This document shows, piece after piece, positions 52,540 through 62,626 of a stretch of 64,000 nucleotides of DNA. Numbering within the stretch: position 1 is the stretch's first letter; each line of letters opens with the position of its first letter. Position numbers and translations under genes: made by a program. The stretch is from DAMCZI01 sp032095175 (lineage in GTDB: Bacteria > Bacillota > Clostridia > Clostridiales > Caloramatoraceae), in NCBI GenBank assembly GCA_032095175.1, contig DAMCZI010000019.1, positions 30,046-94,045 of the forward strand, written 5' to 3'. The notes under the pieces are model-generated. The model was given only the letters and a program-made list of their open reading frames with translations, was not told where the DNA came from and ran no database searches.

Positions 52540-53385
52540 CCAAACTACTATATTAACTTTAGACTGAGTTACAGAATAGCAGCTATTAACAAAGCCGTAA
52601 AATATTTGACTTTTATTGATTGTTCAGTCATTAATAAAACCTTTAAGGTTCATAACAGTAAAAGAGGTCCCAAGGGTTTTACTAATGACAGTTTATTGAC
52701 TACTTTAATTACAATGCAAATAGATAAAATCCCTACCATTAAAGCTTTAGAAAGAAGGTAAAAAACAGATCCAATATTCAGAGTAACCTGTGGCTTTGAA
52801 ATCATTTGCAAGACCCCAAGTACAATAACGTTTTCAAGATTTATTGCAAAGTTGTCTGCTACCAACATTCTTGAAAAAACTTTTCTTAGAATGGTACTTC
52901 GTACGAAGACACTGGGACTCATTGATGGCACCAATGTTTCTATCGATGCTACAAAGATTGATGCTTTTGAATATGCAGTAAACACATTTGAAAGTTAGGC
53001 AATCATTCCACTTAACTGGAGAAACACTAAAATTCCACCTGAAGGAATCAATTGGGATGGTTATTTCGTTTACATAATGGATTTCTCCTATGTTAATGGT
53101 GGCAATGATAATGCCACTATTCATCTGTTATGCTTGTATGCATGTGGAAAAGCAGACTGTCCTATTGGCTCAAACTGGTGCAGTAGTGTCGAGTCAGGGG
53201 ATGTAGGTAAAATGAGGATTAAAGATAATCCAAGATTTTTTTCTTATCCACTATGTGAAACAGAATCATGGGATACTCTCTATAATGAGAGAACCTCTGC
53301 TGAACGTTTTTCCGGTGATAGTAAGGAAAATTATGCTTTAAACAACCTTCGTGTAGAATGGTTTGATAAAACAAAGGTATTTTAG
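52540..53385 (+). pseudogene. Degenerate DDE transposase (IS4/IS5-like)
   Basis: One reading frame still shows a transposase: SKRGPKGFTNDSLLTTLITMQ, DKIPTIKALERR, VTCGF and STITFSRFIAKL (the N-terminal domain of IS4/IS5-like enzymes), then GLIDGTNVSIDATKIDAFE around the first catalytic aspartate, and ERFSGDSKENYALNNLRVEW at the C-terminus. TAA at 52759 and TAG at 52996 interrupt it, and the middle is too short, so part has been deleted. Terminal inverted repeats were not recognised. The flanking stretches 52367-52540 and 53386-53675 hold no gene and are probably IS ends and decayed sequence. Confidence 0.8.
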
Positions 53386-53675
53386 ACATAGTCTGTATCT
53401 CAGTTCTAGCAACAAAGCTTGCAGCAACATAACAAACGAAAAAGCTTGCAACATAATAGTCAAAATTTAAAGAATAGGAAGTGATATTTTATCAATTTAA
53501 AACTTAACACCTGTGGGTGACTTTCAGTCATAGACTTTACATAGGAATATACCAACCTTTTTATCACATTTTTGAAAAAATTCAATAAGTTATACACAAA
53601 TTAGATGTTTGAATTATGAAATATCCTCAATTATAGGAAGTGTTTAAAATATATGATGAGAGGTATAATTTGGTT

Positions 53676-54842
53676 ATGAAAGATGTACTATTTATAATGA
53701 AATATATAATCGATGGTAAAAAAGATAACCTTTTTATAAAATTTACTGGCCAAATTAATTCTGTTGAAAAATTAGGCTATAATGTATGGTATACGGGATG
53801 TACAGAAAAGGAAATATACCTTTGTAATAAAGCTAAAAAAATAAAAATAGCGGATATATCTAAAAAAGCGAAGAAGATTACTGATAAAATCGAGTTTTAT
53901 AATATGCTTTATAAGAGTTTAAGGAAATTTGTTAAGAATAATAAAATCAATTTTGAATTTGCTTATATAAGAAATATGTTTTATTGTTTAAATTCTAAAA
54001 TGCTTTTAGGAACACTAAAAAAAAGTAGTACTAAAATTATTATGGAAATACCAACTTATCCAGTAAAAAATGAGATAAAGTTAAATAATAATTTGTTTTT
54101 AAGATATTTACTTTTAATAAATAACAATCTATCAAGGTGTTATTCAAAATATGTTGATTTATATACAATAATTGGTGAAAATTGTGAAAATAAATATTTA
54201 GGTAAAAAGGCTATTAACATTGAAAATGGAGTTCAGATAGAAAAGATACAAAAGAGAATACCATCTATTATCCAGAATGAGATACATATATTAACTTTAT
54301 CTAGAATGGCAAAATGGCATGGATATGATAGATTAATTAGGGGTTTATATGATTATTATAAAAATAATAATAATGAAAAAGTAGTAATACATATGGTGGG
54401 AAATGATGGAGATGGGTCTTTAGATCAGTGGAGAAAACTAACTAGTAATTTAGAACTCAATGATTTTATAATATTTGAAGGATATAAGACTGGAGATGAG
54501 TTAAATTATATTGTTAATAAATGTGATGTAGCAGTATCATCATTGGGAATATATAGAAATGGTGTTTATAATTCGTCTGAAATGAAATCTAGAGAGTATA
54601 TGGCAAGGGGAATACCATTTATTTATGCAACCAATGATGAAGCTTTAGTAAATGCTGATAAATATTGCTATAGAGTTAAAAATGATAATAGTAATATTAG
54701 TATTAATAATATTATTGAATTCGTAAAAGTAACAAGAGAGAATAAAAAAATTGTAGATGAAATGAGAAAATATGCATTTTACAATATGTCATGGGAAAAA
54801 CAATTTTTAAAAATTTTGAAGGAGGTAAATAAAAATATATAA
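53676..54842 (+). CDS. Glycosyltransferase (GT-B fold)
   Basis: About 388 residues. The C-terminal half has a donor-binding domain (ILTLSRMAKWHGYDRLIRGLYDYY; VIHMVGNDGDGSL; IIFEGYKTGDELNYIVNKCDVAVSSLG; SSEMKSREYMARGIPFIYA). The usual E-x7-E is replaced by E-M-K-S-R-E spacing, so it is not a canonical GT4. ATG 53676 is preferred; TTG 53670 is possible (GAGAGG at 53658-53663), and an upstream GTG at 53640 lacks a ribosome site. Specificity is unknown. Confidence 0.82.
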   Translation: MKDVLFIMKYIIDGKKDNLFIKFTGQINSVEKLGYNVWYTGCTEKEIYLCNKAKKIKIADISKKAKKITDKIEFYNMLYKSLRKFVKNNKINFEFAYIRNMFYCLNSKMLLGTLKKSSTKIIMEIPTYPVKNEIKLNNNLFLRYLLLINNNLSRCYSKYVDLYTIIGENCENKYLGKKAINIENGVQIEKIQKRIPSIIQNEIHILTLSRMAKWHGYDRLIRGLYDYYKNNNNEKVVIHMVGNDGDGSLDQWRKLTSNLELNDFIIFEGYKTGDELNYIVNKCDVAVSSLGIYRNGVYNSSEMKSREYMARGIPFIYATNDEALVNADKYCYRVKNDNSNISINNIIEFVKVTRENKKIVDEMRKYAFYNMSWEKQFLKILKEVNKNI

Positions 54843-54943
54843 TTAGAATATTTATGATATTGCAATAATTTAATTAGTAGTATTTGATTTATTGGAAAAT
54901 ATATGAAATAAATACTTATTTAAAGTGAGGTGAATAGACTAGC

Positions 54944-56275
54944 ATGAAAAAAATATTATTGTTGTTAACAGAATTATTTCCATATGGTAAAACTGCAGAG
55001 ACTTTTTTAGAACCAGAGATAGATATTGCTCGTAAATATTTTGATGAAATATATATTATCCCCTCATCACAAATAAAAAAGTATAATGAAAAGAGAGAAC
55101 TATCTTATAAGAATGTTTATATAAGTCCTGTAAAAAGAGAATTTCTTTTGATTGAATGTATAAAAAGTTTCAGATATATAGTAAAGCATAAGGGCTTTTG
55201 GCAAGATATTAAAATGTTAAGTGAAAATGGAATTATAAAAAAAGTAAGTGCATGGAGAAAACTTATTTATGCTATTCTTACAGAAGCTGCAATTTTCAGG
55301 CATTTTAAAAGTGTGCCTTTTATTATTGATAAAAATGCATCGATAGTTATTTATAGTTATTGGCTTTTTGGAGAAGCTGGTGGAGCAATAGCAATAAAAA
55401 AATTATTTGAAAATAAACAAACTATTGCAGTAGCAAGGGCTCATGGTACAGATATTGTTGGATATCGATCCATTAAGTATTATTCACCACTAAAAAAGTA
55501 TTATTTAGATGAATTAGATGTAGTATACCCAATTTCTGAAAATGGTAAGGAGCATCTTGTTAAACACTATCAAAAATACAATTGTAATTCGGAAGCTATT
55601 TTAGAAAAAATACATTCTATTCATTTAGGTGTTGAAATTATGGATAAAATAGAAAAACAAAAGAATTTGATTGATAATGTGTTTACAATTGTTTCTTGTT
55701 CATCAATAATACCTGTGAAAAGAGTGCATCTTATTATAGAGGGATTATCGTATATTCATACAAATAGAATAAAATGGATTCATTTGGGTGGTGGTGAACT
55801 TTTAGAAGATGCTAAAAGTAAGTGTAAAGAAGTGCTTGGAGAAAATATTTCATATGAATTCAAAGGAGCTTTATCAAGAAAATCTGTAATTGATTTTTAT
55901 AAAAATAATAATATTCATCTTTTTATAAATGTTTCATCAAGTGAAGGTATTCCAGTTTCAATGATGGAGGCCTTTTCGTTTGGTATACCTGCTATAGCAA
56001 CAAATGTTGGGGGAGTATCAGAATTGTGTTATGATGAAATTAATGGTTTTTTACTACAAAAGGATTTTAAACCTATAGAATTAAGTAAGTTAATTTTAAA
56101 AATAATAAATATAATTGAGAATAATTATAATGAATATTTATTGATGCGGCAAAATGCTAGAAGCACAATAGTTAATGAATTTTCATTGAAAAATCATGAT
56201 AAATTTTATAATCAAATTATTGAGAAAGTGAATGGTGATTATATTGATAACTATTGTGAAAAAGCAAAATTATAG
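54944..56275 (+). CDS. Glycosyltransferase family 4
   Basis: The 443-residue GT-B enzyme has FTIVSCSSIIPVKRVHLIIEGLSYI, IHLGGGELLEDAKSKC and the E-x7-E motif SSEGIPVSMMEAFSFGIPAIATNVGG at about 345-370. ATG follows GAGGTGA. The end overlaps the Wzy gene. Size and motifs resemble colanic-acid type GTs; donor unknown. Confidence 0.88.
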   Translation: MKKILLLLTELFPYGKTAETFLEPEIDIARKYFDEIYIIPSSQIKKYNEKRELSYKNVYISPVKREFLLIECIKSFRYIVKHKGFWQDIKMLSENGIIKKVSAWRKLIYAILTEAAIFRHFKSVPFIIDKNASIVIYSYWLFGEAGGAIAIKKLFENKQTIAVARAHGTDIVGYRSIKYYSPLKKYYLDELDVVYPISENGKEHLVKHYQKYNCNSEAILEKIHSIHLGVEIMDKIEKQKNLIDNVFTIVSCSSIIPVKRVHLIIEGLSYIHTNRIKWIHLGGGELLEDAKSKCKEVLGENISYEFKGALSRKSVIDFYKNNNIHLFINVSSSEGIPVSMMEAFSFGIPAIATNVGGVSELCYDEINGFLLQKDFKPIELSKLILKIINIIENNYNEYLLMRQNARSTIVNEFSLKNHDKFYNQIIEKVNGDYIDNYCEKAKL

Positions 56276-57509
56276 TGAAGTTTCTTTGCAAAACAAGCAA
56301 ATGTTAAATTCATACAAGAAAATTGAATTTTCAACTTTACTTTTTGGTTTTTATACAGCAATCATACCTTTTAATCAAATTATGAATTTTAAAGGAACAG
56401 GTACAATAAATAGATATATAGGAATGCTTGTTATTAGTTCATTATTAATTAGTATGTTGCGAAAGAAACAGAGAGTTATATTGAAAATGGAAGACATTTC
56501 AGTATTTATGTTTATTATTTACATTTTATTATCAAGTTTTTGGTCTATAAACCAAATGGTAGTTATTTCAACAACAACTAGTTTTACTTTATTAGTTATA
56601 CTTTATCTCTTTTGCACTAACAAGACTTATTCCATTTTGGAAAAAAATTACATCAAGATATGTAGTATAATGGGATGTTTATTTCTTTCAATTTATTTAA
56701 TAAGCACTAAAAATTTGTTTTACAATAGAGTATTTATAATTACAAGCGATGGAAATATTGCAGATCCAAATGGCTTATCTGCAAGTATAGCTTTTGGAAT
56801 TTTAATATTATTTAGTTATTTATTTAAAGTAAAAAAGAAATCAAAAATTTTAGTTATATCTGTATGCATTATTATAATGTTGTATGCAATGTTGTTAACA
56901 GGATCTCGTGGTGGTATGGTTGGATTATTTTTTGGTGTAAGTATATATTTAATAATGGATACTCATAAAAAGAAAATTTCTAAAGCAAGACTATTTTCAT
57001 TTGGCCTTGTATTATTTATAATGTTGCTAACTATCATTAATACAGAAATATTTCAAAGATATGTAAACCAAGACATACTTGAAAGATTAACAATAAGTAA
57101 TATCATAGAAACAGGTGGCACAGGAAGGTTTTCCATTTGGGAGAATTCTGTACAAGCATTTTCACAGAGACCACTAGTGGGATATGGATTTGGGAATGGT
57201 CCATATATGTTAGAAAAATATTATGGGTCATATATAGGTACACATAATATTATCTTCTTTTTGTTATTAGGAACAGGAATAATAGGATTTATTTTATTTA
57301 GCTATTTTATATTTAATATTATAAAAGCTACTATTATAAAAAATGATAGTTTGACTTTATCTATGATAATTATGTTAATAGTATTTAGTTTGAGCTTAGA
57401 TTATATATTAGATAAGAATTTTTGGAATGTAATGATTTATTCGCAAATAGGATTAGGCGTTATCAATTCTAAATCACAGATTAGTAAAATAAATTCAAAT
57501 TTGGAGTAA
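56232..57509 (+). CDS. O-antigen ligase/polymerase-like membrane protein (Wzy)
   Basis: The 425-residue protein has about 10-12 membrane segments and a large loop containing ILERLTISNIIETGGTGRFSIWENSVQAFSQRPLVGYGFGNGPYMLEKYYGSYIGTHNIIFFLLL, the Wzy_C/WaaL signature (GR-x-x-x-W, GxGxG, HN). It polymerises repeat units outside the membrane. The exact start is uncertain: ATG 56232 overlaps the previous gene by 44 bases with a weak ribosome site; GTG 56256 and ATG 56301 are alternatives. Confidence 0.85.
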   Translation: MVIILITIVKKQNYSEVSLQNKQMLNSYKKIEFSTLLFGFYTAIIPFNQIMNFKGTGTINRYIGMLVISSLLISMLRKKQRVILKMEDISVFMFIIYILLSSFWSINQMVVISTTTSFTLLVILYLFCTNKTYSILEKNYIKICSIMGCLFLSIYLISTKNLFYNRVFIITSDGNIADPNGLSASIAFGILILFSYLFKVKKKSKILVISVCIIIMLYAMLLTGSRGGMVGLFFGVSIYLIMDTHKKKISKARLFSFGLVLFIMLLTIINTEIFQRYVNQDILERLTISNIIETGGTGRFSIWENSVQAFSQRPLVGYGFGNGPYMLEKYYGSYIGTHNIIFFLLLGTGIIGFILFSYFIFNIIKATIIKNDSLTLSMIIMLIVFSLSLDYILDKNFWNVMIYSQIGLGVINSKSQISKINSNLE

Positions 57510-57591
57510 AGTTACATGATAGATGTCATTTAACTCTTCTACTTTGTACATATCGATGAAATTGAACTTATAACTTGGAGGTGCTATTGGT

Positions 57592-59259
57592 ATGTCATGG
57601 TCATTATACATTGATGATTCTAATTTTAATGTAATAACTAACTTTTCCTCAAGGTTTGCTAATGATAAAGCTAATTTTGAATCAGAGAATTATGTAGTAT
57701 TATTAGACGGATTTTTATTGAATTCAGCTGAAATAAAAAAGGAATATGGATGCCGTATAATAGCTGAAGCTTTAATATCTGCATATGAAAAAAAACAGGA
57801 ATGTTTTATAAATGATTTAAGAGGCTCATTTAATGGTGCTATATATGATAAAAGAAGGAAGCTATGGATTACATTTGTTAATCAATATGGGGATCGCCCA
57901 CTTTTTTATTGTAAAGATAAAGAAAAAGTGTTTATTTCATCCAATTTTAATGATGTAGTGCATTATTTAAAATGTTCAGGAAAATCGTATAAACCAAATA
58001 AAACTGCAGCGTATTATATTTTAACTTATGGCTATATGATTGATGATTCAACACATATTGAAGAAATCCGTCGTTTAATGCCTGGAGATTACATATGTAT
58101 TTATGATAGAAAAGTTACAATAAAACAATATTATAGATTGGATAACACAAAAATCCAGAATATAAGTTTTGATGATGCAGTAGAAAAATTAGATATTGAA
58201 TTCAAAAAGGCGATTAAACGTATATTTGATAAAGATATTGAATATGGATATAAATCACATATTGCTGATATGAGTGGAGGACTTGATTCAAGAATGGTAT
58301 CTTGGGTAGCTCATGATATGGGATATAATAATATTACAAACATAAATTATGCACAATCGCAATCAAAAGAATGGAAAGTAGCACTTGATGTTGCAAATGC
58401 TTTAGGAAATGATTTTATGTATATGCCATTAGATAAATGTAATTTTATATATGATATAGATGAGATAATAGGATTGAACTATGGATTAGCAATTTATGCA
58501 GGTATAACCGGTGGAAAAAGATTTTTAGCAAATTTAAATAATTCGATTTTTGGACTCGAAATGACTGGGCAATTAGGAGATGTCATAATAGGTAGTTATA
58601 TTAATAATAAACCAATCCATACCCCACCTAGTTTTGGATTTGGAACCTATTCGAAAAAAATTAAATTTAATTTTGAAAAAAGTATTTTAGATGAATTTAC
58701 CAATATGGAGTTATTTACAATATATAAAAGAGGATTTTTAGGAATATTATCATCTCATTTAATACGAAATAAGTACACTGATGTTGCATCTCCTTTTTTA
58801 GATATGGATTTCTTATCATTTTGTCTTAGTTTACCTTTAAAATATAGATATAAGCATAAATTGTACAATGCATGGGTCGCCCGCAAATATCCTCAATGTG
58901 CAAGTATTTCAACAACAAAATATGATGGCCCAGTAAAAGAAAATATGACGATAATTAAAGTGAAAAAGGCTATAAAAAAGGGACCAGCATATGTTTCAAA
59001 GGTTTTTTTAAATAAAATTGGTATTAATACAAAGGGAAGTCCAGTATCGATGAATCCTTTTGATTATTGGTATATGACTGATTCTAATTTTCAGAAATTT
59101 ATATGTAAATATTTTGAAGACAATAAATCTAGAATAAATTCTGATTCAAAACTTTCGAAAGATATTGAAGAAATGTTCAAGAAAGGATTTACTTTGGATA
59201 AATTGTTAGTTTTAACATTACTGGCTACATATAAATACTATAATTTATATGATAACTAG
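57592..59259 (+). CDS. Asparagine-synthase-like amidotransferase of the EPS locus
   Basis: About 555 residues. The N-terminal half has the class II glutamine amidotransferase fold (VVLLDGFLLNSAEIKKEYG, FNGAIYDKRRKLWITFVNQYGDRPLFY), but the protein starts Met-Ser-Trp: the catalytic Cys2 is absent and no Cys is near the N-terminus. The C-terminal half has the ATP-pyrophosphatase loop DMSGGLDSRM at about 228 and a VASPFLDMDFLSFCLSLP motif. Such proteins in polysaccharide loci amidate or otherwise modify uronic-acid sugars (WbpS-like); with the glutaminase dead, free ammonia or another amine must serve. GGAGGTG lies 8 bases upstream of ATG. Confidence 0.85.
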   Translation: MSWSLYIDDSNFNVITNFSSRFANDKANFESENYVVLLDGFLLNSAEIKKEYGCRIIAEALISAYEKKQECFINDLRGSFNGAIYDKRRKLWITFVNQYGDRPLFYCKDKEKVFISSNFNDVVHYLKCSGKSYKPNKTAAYYILTYGYMIDDSTHIEEIRRLMPGDYICIYDRKVTIKQYYRLDNTKIQNISFDDAVEKLDIEFKKAIKRIFDKDIEYGYKSHIADMSGGLDSRMVSWVAHDMGYNNITNINYAQSQSKEWKVALDVANALGNDFMYMPLDKCNFIYDIDEIIGLNYGLAIYAGITGGKRFLANLNNSIFGLEMTGQLGDVIIGSYINNKPIHTPPSFGFGTYSKKIKFNFEKSILDEFTNMELFTIYKRGFLGILSSHLIRNKYTDVASPFLDMDFLSFCLSLPLKYRYKHKLYNAWVARKYPQCASISTTKYDGPVKENMTIIKVKKAIKKGPAYVSKVFLNKIGINTKGSPVSMNPFDYWYMTDSNFQKFICKYFEDNKSRINSDSKLSKDIEEMFKKGFTLDKLLVLTLLATYKYYNLYDN

Positions 59260-59545
59260 TATATTATGAAAGGGATAAAGCAAAGTTTTAATATATTGAT
59301 AATAAAAATATAAGGTTAGATAGTACCAAGCAATAAAAAAATGGATAATATAATTACATTAATTAAGGGTGGTATTATATTAATGTAATAGAGACTTACT
59401 TTCGCTAACTTTAGCATGTATAGATGATTATAAATCAATAAATGAAAGAATTATAAAATAATAATGATTTGTTTTTTTTAATGTAATAACCACGTTATTA
59501 TGATCTTATCCTTAAAATAAATAATTTAGGATTTAAGGTGGAATA

Positions 59546-60838
59546 ATGGATAATTATATAAACAAACTTAAAATATTAATAAATAAGGGTCTATTCCATA
59601 TTTTTGGAACAAATATAATTAATAATATTGTGTCCTTTTTTACAAATATTATCATTGTCCGATTTTTGACAAAAGGACAGTATGGAATTTTTAGCTATGC
59701 TAATAATGCATTAAGCTTATTTGAACTAGTAAGTGGATTAGGATTAATAAGTGGTTTATTACAATTCTGTTCTGAGAAAAGATGTGAAACTGAAAAATAT
59801 TCTATATATAAGTGTGGAATAGTGATAGGTTTTTTTTTCAATTGTATTTTATTTATTGGAATATTTGTTTATTCTAAATATGGAAATATTCCAATTTCAG
59901 AATCGGCGCAATATATTAAACAACTTATGTTTCTTCCAATATTTAAATTTACTTTTGAATTTATAATAACAATTCTTAGGGTAAACAAAAAAAATAAAGA
60001 ATATGCTTACCTATTGAATATTAATACTGTTATATATTTTATGTTGGCTTGTATTGGGGCTTATGTATTTGGTATAACAGGTACAATAATGGGTAGATAT
60101 ATAGCTTACTTGTTATCTATTTGCATAGGTTTTTACATTTGTAAATATGATATTATTAATATTATAAATGCAAACAAATTAGTAAGCAAATTAAGAAAAG
60201 ATCTAATCAAATATTCAATTATATGCTGTGGAAGTAATTCGATTTCGCAATTATTATATTTATTAGATGTGTATTTAATTGGTATATTTATAAAAGATTC
60301 GCAGGTTATTGCTTCGTATAAAGTTGCAACATTAATTCCCACAGTATTATCATTTATTCCATTAAGCATAATGGTATTTATATATCCATATTTTGCAGAG
60401 AAAAATACAGACTACATCTGGATCAAACAGCAATGTGTAAAGATATTAAAGATACTTGCAGTTATAAATGCTATTATTAGCATTAGTTTATTCGTTAGTG
60501 CTCCATATATAATCTCAATTTTATGGGGAAAAGAATATGCAGATAGTGTGATCCCATTTAGAATACTGTCGATTAATTATTTCATATTAGCAACATTCAG
60601 AATTCCTTGTGGAAATATATTAGCAATGCTTAGGAAAGTAAATGTGAATTTCATAATTAGTATTGTATCTGGGATTAGTAATATAATATTAGATATAATT
60701 TTAATAAAAAGGTTTGGAAGTAATGGAGCAGCAATAGCAACATTATTTGTGGTGATTGTTTCCTCACTAATGGCTTTTCCATATTTAGTACAATATTTAA
60801 ACAAGAATATTATGGCTTTAAAAGATATGAAGAAATAG
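59546..60838 (+). CDS. Polysaccharide flippase (Wzx)
   Basis: The 430-residue protein has about 12-14 membrane segments. The first helix pair (IFGTNIINNIVSFFTNIIIVRFLTKGQYGIFSYANNALSLFELVSGLGL) is typical of the PST/MATE-like Wzx family, which moves the lipid-linked repeat unit to the outer face. The 286-bp gap upstream (59260-59545) has no gene; only A/T-rich DNA is seen. Confidence 0.9.
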   Translation: MDNYINKLKILINKGLFHIFGTNIINNIVSFFTNIIIVRFLTKGQYGIFSYANNALSLFELVSGLGLISGLLQFCSEKRCETEKYSIYKCGIVIGFFFNCILFIGIFVYSKYGNIPISESAQYIKQLMFLPIFKFTFEFIITILRVNKKNKEYAYLLNINTVIYFMLACIGAYVFGITGTIMGRYIAYLLSICIGFYICKYDIINIINANKLVSKLRKDLIKYSIICCGSNSISQLLYLLDVYLIGIFIKDSQVIASYKVATLIPTVLSFIPLSIMVFIYPYFAEKNTDYIWIKQQCVKILKILAVINAIISISLFVSAPYIISILWGKEYADSVIPFRILSINYFILATFRIPCGNILAMLRKVNVNFIISIVSGISNIILDIILIKRFGSNGAAIATLFVVIVSSLMAFPYLVQYLNKNIMALKDMKK

Positions 60839-60991
60839 ATTTTTTATAATAAATATGCAATCATAGGTAGATGAAAATAAAAGAATAGAAAATCGATTAT
60901 TTTCATAAAAAGATGGCTTGATTAAAGTTAAGAAAATATGAGATAGTAATACTTAAATCATATTAAATAATGAAGACAAGGAGAATTCGTT

Positions 60992-62342
60992 ATGAATTTA
61001 TATAAGGAGTTATTAGATAAAAAAACAAAATTATCTTTAGTTGGGTTAGGATATGTAGGATTACCTATAGCAATAGCTTATGCAAAAAAAGTTGATGTTA
61101 TTGGCTTTGATATTAACAAGGCAAAAATAGAAGCTTATAAGTCAGGAATTGATCCTACAAATGAAATAGGTGATGAAGGAGTTAGGGATTCTACAGTTCA
61201 TTTTACTAGTGATGAAATAAAATTAAGAGAGTGTAACTTTCACATTGTAGCAGTTCCAACTCCTACAAATCCGGATAATACACCAGATTTAAGACCAGTT
61301 AAAGGGTCAAGTGAAATAGTAGGTAGAAATTTAATTAAAGGTTCTATAGTGTTTATGAGTCAACAGTATATCCAGGTGTAACTGAAGAAATATGCGTACC
61401 CATATTAGAAAGAGAATCAGGATTGAAATGTGGACAAGATTTTAAAGTTGCATATTCACCTGAAAGAATAAACCCGGGAGATAAATTCATAGACTTGAGA
61501 ACATAGTAAAGATAGTTTCAGGTATGGATGAAGAAACATTATATACGGTGGCAAAAGTTTATGAATTAATTATAGAAGCTGGTGTGTATAGAGCAGAAAG
61601 CATAAAAGTTGCGGAAACAGCTAAATTAATTGAAAACTGCCAAAGAGATGTAATGATTTCTTTCATAAATGAACTGTCAATGATATTTAATAAGATGGAA
61701 ATAGATACTAAAGCTGTGATTGAAGCAGCGGGTAGTAAGTGGAACTTTATAAAAATGAATCCTGGTTTAGCTGGAGGACATTGTATAGGTGTAGATCCAT
61801 ATTATTTGATTCACAGAGCAAAGGAAATAGGTGTAGAATCACAAATAATAGCAACAGGAAGAAAAATAAATAATGGCATGGCTAAATATGTTGCAGAGAA
61901 TACTGTTAAGAGTTTAATAAAAGCTAATAAGAGAGTAAAAGGTGCTAAAGTTGCAGTGCTAGGAATTACATTCAAAGAGAACTGTCCTGACACTAGAAAT
62001 ACTAAAGTTGTAGATATAATAGATGAGTTAAAAAAATATGGAATAAATGTAGTTGTAACAGACCCTGTAGCCAATAAGCAAGAAGTAATGGAAGAATACA
62101 GAGTTGAACTAATTGATTTTGAAGAAATAGATGGGGTAGATGCAGTTATATTGGCTGTATCACATAGTAAATATAGAAATATGAATATAAGTGATTTTAG
62201 TAAGTTATATTATGGTAATTATGCATTAGATGAAGTTGCAGCATCTTCAGAAGTAAATGAGAAAAATGTACTAATAGATGTTAAAGGAATAATGGATAAA
62301 GATAGTGTTAATAAAGAAAGATATATTTACTGGAGGCTGTAA
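60992..62342 (+). pseudogene. UDP-sugar dehydrogenase (WbpA/TviB type) with two frameshifts
   Basis: The first part (60992-61381) carries the NAD motif SLVGLGYVGLPIAIAYAKK; the last part (61524-62342) carries the catalytic region GGHCIGVDPYYL, the lysine-containing KVAVLGITFKENCPDTRNTKVVDI and the C-terminal UDP-binding domain. The linking piece YESTVYPGVTEEICVPILERESGLKCG is encoded in the other frame at 61355-61500. One base appears lost near 61349 (GTG-TTT where GTG-GTT-TAT would read on) and a second near 61489. Restored, it would be about 450 residues, making a UDP-uronic acid for the polymer. It is either recent inactivation or sequencing errors. Confidence 0.85.
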
Positions 62343-62429
62343 AGCATAGACTGCCAAACGTGGTATCATAGATATGTGCTGGGATTCCTAAAGCGTAGCT
62401 GCTAATGCACCCACGCTAGGGGGCTAGGC

Positions 62430-62490
62430 CCCAGCAAAAAAAGAAAATATATGTCGAACTTATTTATTATAGTGTCAAGATGTGATTATA
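62430..62490 (+). repeat. Short direct repeat with TGTCGAACTTATT, copy A
   Basis: CCCCAGCAAAAAAAG at 62430-62444 is followed by ATGTCGAACTTATT (62451-62464) and AAGATGTGATTAT. It matches 63738-63790 beyond the NERD gene. TGTCGAA equals the Spo0A box core. Upstream, 62343-62430 holds G/C-rich partly self-complementary sequence (CTGGGATTCC ... GGCCCCAG) that may terminate the EPS transcript; no gene is seen in 62343-62626. Confidence 0.55.
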
Positions 62491-62626
62491 TAAAAAAGAA
62501 CAATGTATACACTGTAGGCACGATTTACCTTGGAATATAGAAGACTAAATATAATGTATACAATCAAAGCCAAATATGAACAGACTCAACCTTAATGCTG
62601 TTTTATTATTTTTAAGGGGTGGGAAA

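Noticed and set aside
53077..53385. Open frame of 102 codons as an independent gene
   Set aside because: It is in the same frame as the transposase remnant upstream and reads as its C-terminal part.
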